DNA of 64,000 nt from Flavobacterium notoginsengisoli (GTDB taxonomy: Bacteria > Bacteroidota > Bacteroidia > Flavobacteriales > Flavobacteriaceae): contig NZ_JACHLB010000004.1 in assembly GCF_014207905.1 (NCBI RefSeq), positions 248,001 to 312,000 on the forward strand. Reading direction: 5' to 3'. A program made the translations under genes and the position numbers. The notes below the pieces were generated by a model. It searched no databases. It saw nothing but the letters and a program-made list of their open reading frames with translations, and was not told where the DNA came from. This document shows positions 34,918 through 41,469 of this stretch, in pieces (position 1 is the first letter of the stretch; the number at the start of each line of letters is the position of its first letter).

Positions 34918-35940
34918 ATGGAAATAGGAATAGACAGTTTTGCTTCGGCAATGTATGGAGACAACAACACTTTGAGCAGTGTTGATGCCATGGAACAGCT
35001 TTTGCAAAGAATAGAATTTGCAGATCAGGTTGGTCTTGATGTTTTCGGAATTGGAGAACATCATAAAAAAGAATTTCTGGATTCTGCTACAGCCGTTATT
35101 TTGAGTGCGGCGGCCGCTAGAACAAAAAATATTCGTTTGACAAGTGCCGTAACAGTATTGAGTGCAGCTGACCCAGTTCGTGTTTATCAAAGTTTTGCTA
35201 CTTTGGATTTAATTTCGAAAGGAAGAACCGAAATCGTAGTTGGACGTGGTTCTGCCATTGAAGCTTATCCACTTTTTGGATATGATTTGAGAGATTATGA
35301 TGCTCTCTTTAAAGAAAAGTTGGAATTGCTGTTGCAGATTCGAGATAATGAATTTGTGACTTGGCAAGGAAAATTTCGTCCTGTTTTAAATGATCTTCCT
35401 GTTTATCCGAGAGCTTTACAAGAAAAAATGCCAATTTGGCTTGGCGTTGGCGGAACACCAGAATCTTTTATAAGAGCTGGTTCGCTTGGTCTTCCCTTAA
35501 TGGTTGCGGTTATTGGCGGACAAACGCATCGTTTTAAACCACTTGTAGATTTATACCGTGAAGCAGGAAAAGCGGCAGGATATAAACCTGAAGAACTAAA
35601 AATCGGACTGCATTCGCCAGGCTACATTGGCACAACAACAGAAAAAGCAATCGAAGAATATTATCCTGGTTACGCTGAATTGTGGACCAAATTAGGATAT
35701 GAAAGAGGCTGGCCTCCAGTAACAAAAGGTAAATTTGATGGCTTAATTGATGATTTAGGCGTTTTAATTGTTGGAAGTCCAGAAAGAGCAGCAGAAAAAA
35801 TCCTTCGCCACAGCGAAGCGCTTGGAGGTGTCGACCGATTTACTTTTCAAATGGATAATGCTGGATTAACTCATAAACAATTAATGAGTGCCATTGAATT
35901 AATTGGAACGAAATTAATCCCGTTGATTAAAAAGGGGTAA
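34918..35940 (+). CDS. LLM-class flavin-dependent oxidoreductase (luciferase-like)
   Basis: A 340-residue protein of the bacterial luciferase-like monooxygenase family: MEIGIDSFASAMYG at the start of strand 1, GLDVFGIGEHHKKEF (about 40-55), TSAVTVLSAADPVRVYQSFATLD and VGRGSAIEAYPLFG. It uses reduced FMN and oxygen to oxidise an organic substrate. The SxVTVLSxxDPVR motif places it in the group often annotated as alkanal-type. The substrate is unknown. The start codon has no Shine-Dalgarno, only an A-run after a large inverted repeat. Confidence 0.9.
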   Translation: MEIGIDSFASAMYGDNNTLSSVDAMEQLLQRIEFADQVGLDVFGIGEHHKKEFLDSATAVILSAAAARTKNIRLTSAVTVLSAADPVRVYQSFATLDLISKGRTEIVVGRGSAIEAYPLFGYDLRDYDALFKEKLELLLQIRDNEFVTWQGKFRPVLNDLPVYPRALQEKMPIWLGVGGTPESFIRAGSLGLPLMVAVIGGQTHRFKPLVDLYREAGKAAGYKPEELKIGLHSPGYIGTTTEKAIEEYYPGYAELWTKLGYERGWPPVTKGKFDGLIDDLGVLIVGSPERAAEKILRHSEALGGVDRFTFQMDNAGLTHKQLMSAIELIGTKLIPLIKKG

Positions 35941-35966
35941 TATTTTAATCAAAATTTTAAATAGCG

Positions 35967-36082
35967 TCCAGCTTTAGTTGGATGAAATATAGATAAAATC
36001 AAAAAAGGCTTTAGCCAAACTAGTGAAGTTTGGCTAAAGCCTTTTTTATAACCTTAATTTATTACCTCCAGTTAAAACTGGA
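35967..36082. terminator. Four-arm nested inverted repeat / bidirectional terminator, TCCAG-CTGGA family
   Basis: Inner arms of 21 bases (36001-36021 and 36027-36047), containing AAGGCTTTAGCCAAACT, are perfect complements with a 5-base loop and flanking A/T runs. Outer elements TCCAGCTTTAGTTGGA (35967-35982) and TCCAGTTAAAACTGGA (36067-36082) are similar palindromes. It lies between the convergent LLM and TonB receptor genes. Confidence 0.88.
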
Positions 36083-36104
36083 GGCAATTTAAAAATCTCT
36101 GAAC

Positions 36105-36144
36105 TCTTTGAATCTTTGAATCTTTGTTACTTTGAACCTTTGTC
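36105..36144. repeat. Octanucleotide tandem repeat (TCTTTGAA-like)5
   Basis: Five consecutive octamers: TCTTTGAA, TCTTTGAA, TCTTTGTT, ACTTTGAA and CCTTTGTC, ending ten bases before the stop codon of the TonB receptor. Confidence 0.75.
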
Positions 36145-36153
36145 CCTAAAATT

Positions 36154-38601
36154 TTACAATTTATAAGTAACACCAACTCTAAAGTTTCTTGGTGCTTCAG
36201 TCTGCCAGTAGTAAGCATTTAACCAGCTGTAGTATGAACCGCTATATAGATATTTATCTAAGATATTGAATACGTTTGCGGTAACTTTAAATTTACCAGT
36301 TTCATATGATAAACCTCCGTCTAATTTAAAGTAAGAAGGCAATCTTTCTAATCCTGCGCTCCAAGTATCAGTTTGACGTCCATCATAGAATGTTCCTCCA
36401 ATAGAAGCGCCTAATCCTTTTAATTTACCATTTTGAAGTGTGTAATTTAACCATGCGTTTGCTGTATGTTTAGCATAACCCGGTACAATATCACCCTTTT
36501 TAATTCCAGTTGCTGCTGAAACTGCGGGATCAACTTCGTTTACAATAGATTCAGTAAAAGCATAGTTTGCAATTAAGTTTAGACCTTCAAAGATTTTTCC
36601 TCTAACGTCAAATTCAACACCTTGTGCTCTTTTTTCTCCCAATACAACACTAAATTGCTGTCCCGGAGTATTTGCAGGATCGCTTGTAAGTTCGTTTTTC
36701 TTTAAGATACTGTATGCAGATAAAGTTGTACTCCATGAACCGTCAAACCAATCTCTTTTAATACCAAATTCAAGATTGTTTCCTGTAAGCGGTTTCACTT
36801 TATCTCCATTTCTAATAACACCAGATTGCGGAATAAAAGCTTGATCGTATAATCCGTATACAGAAGTATTTTCATCAATAGAAACACTTAACCCAATACG
36901 AGGTGTAATATGGCTATCTTCTATTGGAGCTCCACCCCAGCTTGCTTGACTAATCCAAGTATATCTTCCTGCAAGTGTTAATCTTACTTTATTTTGAAAA
37001 AATCCTATTTCGTCTTGAACATATCCTGCTGCATACTCTGTACTCATTAAACCTCCGGCTGCAGCTGCTCTTACAGAAAGTGGCGTTGTATGATCAAATT
37101 GTGGGAAACCATTTGATGGAGTTCCATAATTAGGATTATATACGTTAAAAGGATTTGCTGCCGTATCTAAATCATGAGATTGTCCCCAATCTGCCATATA
37201 ATCTTTGCTTCCTAAATCTACACCTGCTAATATTTTGTGGGAAACACTTCCAGAATTGAATTTTCCGTTTACAAATACTTGACCTAAATACATATTACTT
37301 TCTGCATCCCAAATACCCACATTTCTAATGATTTCTCCGTAAGCAAGATTTCCTTCAGGAACACCATCAAAATCTCTATCAACTGGACCTGGACCAACAA
37401 CACCTGGCCAAGAACTATATCCTTGCTGAATATATTTGAAATATGAAGTTTGTGCACTAAGTTTCCAGTTTTCGTCAAACTTATGTTCGAACATTAAATA
37501 TCCACTATGATCCTGAATATTAGTATCTGGAAGTCCTGGCTGCGTCATCGTGAATCCAACTGGCAAAGTTGCATAACCACCAGCCGCTGGTCCAAAAACA
37601 TAGTAAGAACCTACCTCAGTCATATTTGCATACTGAAAATTATATTCCGCAGTAATTTTTGTTTTATCATCAATTTGATATGAAATTACCGGAGCAATTA
37701 CATAACGGTTATTGCGTTCGAAAGCACGGTGAGAACCTTTATTTTGAGCAGATCCATTGAATCTGTATAATAATTTTCCTTTTTTATCTAATTTACCATC
37801 AAAGTCAATACTTGCTCTATAAAAATCGTAGCTTCCAGCTGTTGCAGTAAATTCAGCTTTTGTAACTCCTGTTGGTTTTTTAGTCACAACATTATATAAA
37901 CCACTTGGATCACCACTAGAAAGCATAAATCCAGCCGGGCCTTTTACGAATTCGATATGATCAACAAAACTCATATCTTCTGTTAAAGGTCCCCAGAAAG
38001 AAGAAACTACATTAAATCCGTTTCTAAAAGCCTGAATTTGAGAACCTCTCATTGTGATATTTGTATACAAATCTCCCCAGTGCTCTAAACGTACAGCACC
38101 ACTTACGTTACGAATAACCCCGTCACTCATACTTGTAATCTGCTGATCTTTTAAGGTTTGACCACTTACAATCTGTACGTTTTGAGGAATTTCTAAAACT
38201 GGAGTCTGAAGACGTAATGATAATGAAGGCTTGTCTTGCTTATATTTGTTCTTTTTAATTACAACTTCTTCAAGATCTTCCTGACTTTCTGAAAGCACAA
38301 AGTTTTTAACTGAAGCTTGTTTTGCACTTACCACAATATTATCTTCAACTGGCTGAATACCTACTCCTCTTAAAAGAATAGTATATGATCCCGGTTTAAC
38401 ATTTTTAATTTCGTAATGTCCTGAAACACTAGTAACATCTGAATATTTAGTTCCTTTTAAAGTTACAGAAACATCTCCTGCAGGTTTATTTCCAGTTAAG
38501 GAAACTTTTCCATTTATAGATCCAAGCTGCTGTCCAATCATACTTATTGAACTCAAAAACAACACGAAAAAATAAACTTTTGCATCAAAAATTATTTTCA
38601 T
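36154..38601 (-). CDS. TonB-dependent siderophore-type receptor
   Basis: An 815-residue outer-membrane receptor. After the signal peptide comes a carboxypeptidase-regulatory-like domain (INGKVSLTGNKPAGDVSVTLKG, about 28-105), then EEVVIKKNKYKQ as the TonB-box region, the plug (VEFVKGPAGFMLSSGDPSGLYNVVTKKP) and the barrel ending AYYWQTEAPRNFRVGVTYKL. The GPAGFMLSSGDPSG motif is typical of siderophore receptors of the FhuA/FpvA type. It likely imports a ferric siderophore. A strong promoter lies at 38629-38659; it converges on the LLM gene. Confidence 0.92.
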   Translation of the reverse strand: MKIIFDAKVYFFVLFLSSISMIGQQLGSINGKVSLTGNKPAGDVSVTLKGTKYSDVTSVSGHYEIKNVKPGSYTILLRGVGIQPVEDNIVVSAKQASVKNFVLSESQEDLEEVVIKKNKYKQDKPSLSLRLQTPVLEIPQNVQIVSGQTLKDQQITSMSDGVIRNVSGAVRLEHWGDLYTNITMRGSQIQAFRNGFNVVSSFWGPLTEDMSFVDHIEFVKGPAGFMLSSGDPSGLYNVVTKKPTGVTKAEFTATAGSYDFYRASIDFDGKLDKKGKLLYRFNGSAQNKGSHRAFERNNRYVIAPVISYQIDDKTKITAEYNFQYANMTEVGSYYVFGPAAGGYATLPVGFTMTQPGLPDTNIQDHSGYLMFEHKFDENWKLSAQTSYFKYIQQGYSSWPGVVGPGPVDRDFDGVPEGNLAYGEIIRNVGIWDAESNMYLGQVFVNGKFNSGSVSHKILAGVDLGSKDYMADWGQSHDLDTAANPFNVYNPNYGTPSNGFPQFDHTTPLSVRAAAAGGLMSTEYAAGYVQDEIGFFQNKVRLTLAGRYTWISQASWGGAPIEDSHITPRIGLSVSIDENTSVYGLYDQAFIPQSGVIRNGDKVKPLTGNNLEFGIKRDWFDGSWSTTLSAYSILKKNELTSDPANTPGQQFSVVLGEKRAQGVEFDVRGKIFEGLNLIANYAFTESIVNEVDPAVSAATGIKKGDIVPGYAKHTANAWLNYTLQNGKLKGLGASIGGTFYDGRQTDTWSAGLERLPSYFKLDGGLSYETGKFKVTANVFNILDKYLYSGSYYSWLNAYYWQTEAPRNFRVGVTYKL

Positions 38602-38628
38602 TTTGGTTGGGTTTTAAATTTTATGCGA

Positions 38629-38659
38629 CAAAAGTAAATCCAAAACTTAACTTTTCCAA
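38629..38659 (-). promoter_or_regulatory. Promoter of the TonB receptor gene
   Basis: On the minus strand TTG (38659-38657), 20 bases, then TACTTTTG (38636-38629) 28 bases before the start codon. Confidence 0.7.
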
Positions 38660-38843
38660 ATTATTTTTATTCGTTCTAAATAAATATCACGTTTTAAAAT
38701 GAATTAGTATAGAATTCCCGTTCTAAAAACCTTTTGTGAAGTATTATCCTAAAAATTAATCTACATTAAGTTTTAAACTAAATAGTATGTTTATCTTTAT
38801 AATGCAAAAATCAAATACAATTTTCAACTAATAGTCTCCTTTT

Positions 38844-40121
38844 ATGAAATCAAATACAACAAGAAAAGTTGCCATCGTTGGCTACAACAGAATTCCTTTT
38901 GCAAGAGCAAATACAGCCTACTCTAATGTTGGTAACAAAGAAATGATGATTGCCGCTCTTGATGGTTTAATTGACAAATACAATTTGAAAGGAAAATTAT
39001 TAGGTGAAGTTGCCGGTGGTGCTGTTATCAAACATACTTACGACAATAATTTGATTAGAGAATGCGTCATGAAAACGAGTCTTGACCCTGCTACACCTGC
39101 ATGCGACTTACAGCAGGCATGCGATACCGGAATTGAAAGTGCTATCTATATTGCTAATAAAATCGCTCTAGGACAAATAGATTCTGGAATTGCGGGAGGT
39201 GTAGATTCTATTAGTGATATGCCGATTGCAGTTAGCGAAAAACTTAGAAAAATTCTTTTAGAAGCCAGACAAGCAAAATCATTGTGCAGTAAAATAAAAA
39301 CTTTTTTAAAACTTCGCCCAAGTGATTTAAGTCCGTTAGTACCAAGAAACGAAGAATCTCAGACAGGTCTTTCAATGGGCGGACATACCGAAATTACAGC
39401 AAAACATTATAAAATCTCAAGAGAAGAACAAGATGAATTCGCATTAAAAAGTCATTTGAATATGGCAAAAGCTTACGACGAAGGCTTTTTTGATGATATG
39501 ATTACTCCCTTTAACGGATTAGAAAAAGACAATAATCTAAGAAGAGATTCTACAATTGAAAAATTAGCCAAACTAAAACCCGCTTTTGATAAAGTTAATG
39601 GAACTTTGACAGCAGGAAACTCTACTCCGCTTACAGATGGAGCATCTTGTATTCTTTTAGCCAGTGAAGAATGGGCAAAAGAACAAGGACTTCCAATTTT
39701 AGCTTATATTACTTTTGCTGAAATTGCTGCCATTGAATATGTTAAAAATCAGCAGAATCTATTATTAGCGCCTGTTTTTGCAGCTTCTAGAATGCTGGAA
39801 AAAGCAGAGCTAAATTTACAAGATTTTGATTTTTATGAAATTCACGAAGCTTTTGCAGCTCAAACTTTAGCAACTTTAAAGATTTGGGAAAGTCCAGAAT
39901 TAAGCGAATCTATTGGTTTAAAGAAAACTTTAGGTGCTATTGATAGAGAAAAACTCAACGTAAAAGGAAGTAGCTTAGCAGCAGCACATCCTTTTGCCGC
40001 AACCGGAGGAAGAATTATTGGTGTAATGGCAAAACTGCTAAATGAAAAAGGTTCAGGAAGAGGTTTAGTTTCTATTTGTGCGGCCGGCGGACAAGGAGTA
40101 ACTATGATAATTGAGAAGTAA
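38844..40121 (+). CDS. Acetyl-CoA C-acetyltransferase, FadI-like thiolase
   Basis: A 425-residue cytosolic thiolase. AIVGYNRIPFARANTAYSNVGNKEMM opens as in FadI-type thiolases. The nucleophilic Cys93 is in DLQQACDTG, a His in EIHEAFAAQT, a further His in SSLAAAHPFAATGGR and the second Cys in SICAAGGQG. The reaction splits 3-ketoacyl-CoA to acetyl-CoA and a shortened acyl-CoA (or the reverse). No fadJ partner is adjacent, so it may act alone, or in acetoacetyl-CoA formation. Confidence 0.93.
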   Translation: MKSNTTRKVAIVGYNRIPFARANTAYSNVGNKEMMIAALDGLIDKYNLKGKLLGEVAGGAVIKHTYDNNLIRECVMKTSLDPATPACDLQQACDTGIESAIYIANKIALGQIDSGIAGGVDSISDMPIAVSEKLRKILLEARQAKSLCSKIKTFLKLRPSDLSPLVPRNEESQTGLSMGGHTEITAKHYKISREEQDEFALKSHLNMAKAYDEGFFDDMITPFNGLEKDNNLRRDSTIEKLAKLKPAFDKVNGTLTAGNSTPLTDGASCILLASEEWAKEQGLPILAYITFAEIAAIEYVKNQQNLLLAPVFAASRMLEKAELNLQDFDFYEIHEAFAAQTLATLKIWESPELSESIGLKKTLGAIDREKLNVKGSSLAAAHPFAATGGRIIGVMAKLLNEKGSGRGLVSICAAGGQGVTMIIEK

Positions 40122-40138
40122 TATTTTGCTTTAAAGAA

Positions 40139-40171
40139 ATCTTTGTCAAAGTTTTAAACTTTGACAAAGAT
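40139..40171. terminator. CTTTGTCAAAG-type palindromic terminator (copy B)
   Basis: ATCTTTGTCAAAGTTT (40139-40154) and AAACTTTGACAAAGAT (40156-40171) form a perfect 16-bp stem with a single-base loop, between the convergent thiolase and azoreductase genes. Confidence 0.85.
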
Positions 40172-40186
40172 CTAATTATTCCAATC

Positions 40187-40798
40187 TTAAAAAGCAAATT
40201 CTTCAACAGAAGACAACGCTTTCGGCAATGCATTTGCTGCAAAATCAGGAATTGCTGTTCCTTCTACACGAAAAGTTGTTACGTCTGTCATTCCTAAAAA
40301 TCCAAATACAGCTCTCAAATAAGATTCTGAGAAATCATAGCTTTTATAAGGTCCTTCAGAAAATATAGCTCCAGAAGCGATAGAAAGATATACTTTTTTA
40401 TTGGTAACCAAACCTTTCGGGCTTCCGTCTGCATAGCTAAAAGTTTTTCCTGCTCTCGCTATCTGATCAATCCATCCTTTCAAAACTGCTGGAATGCCAA
40501 AATTGTACAAAGGCACACCAATTACAATTATATCTGATTCTAATAAAGTTTGAATAGCATCGTCTGAATATTTTAGAACTTCTGTTTGCTCCGGTGTGTG
40601 TGCTTCTGCTGGAGTATAAACGGCACTGATATGTGAGTTAGTCAAATAAGGTAATGGCGTTTTCGTAAGGTCAAGTATTTTTATCTCAGTACCTGGTTTA
40701 CTTTCTGATAATTTTTCGATAATCGCACTCGACAACTGATTGCTAAAAGAATGTTCTCCGTTGGTACTTGTTATTATTTTTAGAATTTTCTGGCTCAT
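40187..40798 (-). CDS. azoR: FMN-dependent NADH-azoreductase (AzoR/AcpD family)
   Basis: A 203-residue flavodoxin-fold reductase. The phosphate loop region TSTNGEHSFSNQLS at the N-terminus, DIIVIGVPLYNFGIPAVLKGWIDQIARAGKTFSY (about 90-124) and YLSIASGAIFSEGPYK are hallmarks of the FMN-dependent NADH azoreductase family. It reduces azo dyes and quinones by two electrons, protecting against quinone stress. It is divergent from the HxlR regulator across a 107-base region with a perfect palindrome, so it is probably under its control. A TAAGTTTG box on the minus strand (40831-40824) is its likely -7. Confidence 0.92.
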   Translation of the reverse strand: MSQKILKIITSTNGEHSFSNQLSSAIIEKLSESKPGTEIKILDLTKTPLPYLTNSHISAVYTPAEAHTPEQTEVLKYSDDAIQTLLESDIIVIGVPLYNFGIPAVLKGWIDQIARAGKTFSYADGSPKGLVTNKKVYLSIASGAIFSEGPYKSYDFSESYLRAVFGFLGMTDVTTFRVEGTAIPDFAANALPKALSSVEEFAF

Positions 40799-40810
40799 AA
40801 TTTATATTAT

Positions 40811-40841
40811 TTGTTTTACGATACAAACTTATATACATTTG
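40811..40841 (+). promoter_or_regulatory. Promoter of the HxlR gene
   Basis: TTG (40811-40813), 20 bases, TACATTTG (40834-40841). Transcription would start near 40848, just before the palindromic operator. The azoreductase -7 box on the other strand (TAAGTTTG, 40831-40824) lies back to back with it. Confidence 0.75.
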
Positions 40842-40857
40842 CTATACATTTTATAGT

Positions 40858-40893
40858 ACTATCCTCAAGGATAGCGCTATACTTGAGGATAGT
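40858..40893. promoter_or_regulatory. Palindromic operator, probable HxlR site
   Basis: ACTATCCTCAAG (40858-40869) and CTTGAGGATAGT (40882-40893) form a perfect 12-bp inverted repeat with a 12-base spacer holding TAGCGCTA. It overlaps the transcript start of the HxlR gene and the upstream side of the azoR promoter, so one bound dimer pair could repress both. Confidence 0.75.
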
Positions 40894-40905
40894 AACAGTT
40901 TATAC

Positions 40906-41277
40906 ATGAAAACAAAAAGTGAATTAACAAAAGAAATGGACTGTCAGCCAGAAGAATGCCTCGCTGCATTGTTACCGGTAAGAGATGCTCTCGAAGTTTT
41001 AAGCGGCAGATGGAAACTACCCATTTTGATTGCTTTATCGAACAGACCAAAACGATTTAAAGAAATTTCTAAAGACATAAACGGCATCACAGATAAAATG
41101 CTTTCCAAAGAACTTAAAGATCTTGAGGTAAACAAATTAGTTATTAGAACTGTTTATGATACATTCCCTCCAACCGTTGAATATTCAAGAACAGAACACA
41201 GCCACACTTTATATAAAGTCATCAGTGCATTAAATGAATGGGGAACTTTACATCGCAAGGAAATTATAGGAAAATAG
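40906..41277 (+). CDS. HxlR/DUF24-family redox-type regulator
   Basis: A 123-residue winged helix-turn-helix regulator. SGRWKLPILIALSNRPKRFKEISKDINGITDKMLSKELKDLEVNKLV (about 34-80) is the HxlR domain. Two cysteines, Cys13 and Cys18, lie in the N-terminal arm before helix 1, where members such as B. subtilis YodB carry a thiol sensor. YodB represses an azoreductase gene, and here too the neighbour is azoR, in divergent orientation across a shared palindrome. The inferred role is to sense electrophiles or quinones and derepress azoR. Confidence 0.92.
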   Translation: MKTKSELTKEMDCQPEECLAALLPVRDALEVLSGRWKLPILIALSNRPKRFKEISKDINGITDKMLSKELKDLEVNKLVIRTVYDTFPPTVEYSRTEHSHTLYKVISALNEWGTLHRKEIIGK

Positions 41278-41469
41278 TGCTTTTAAGCCTGTTTTTACTA
41301 AACAGCTAAAACACTACAAAAACTTTACAGAATAATTCTAACTGTCAAGTATTCCTGATTTCGATTCTGCTACTATTTTTCTCTATAGAAAACATAACAT
41401 TTGAATCTCAATTAATTATACAGAAAAGGACTAAATTTGATTACCCAAGTCAAAAAAATCTGAATAATT

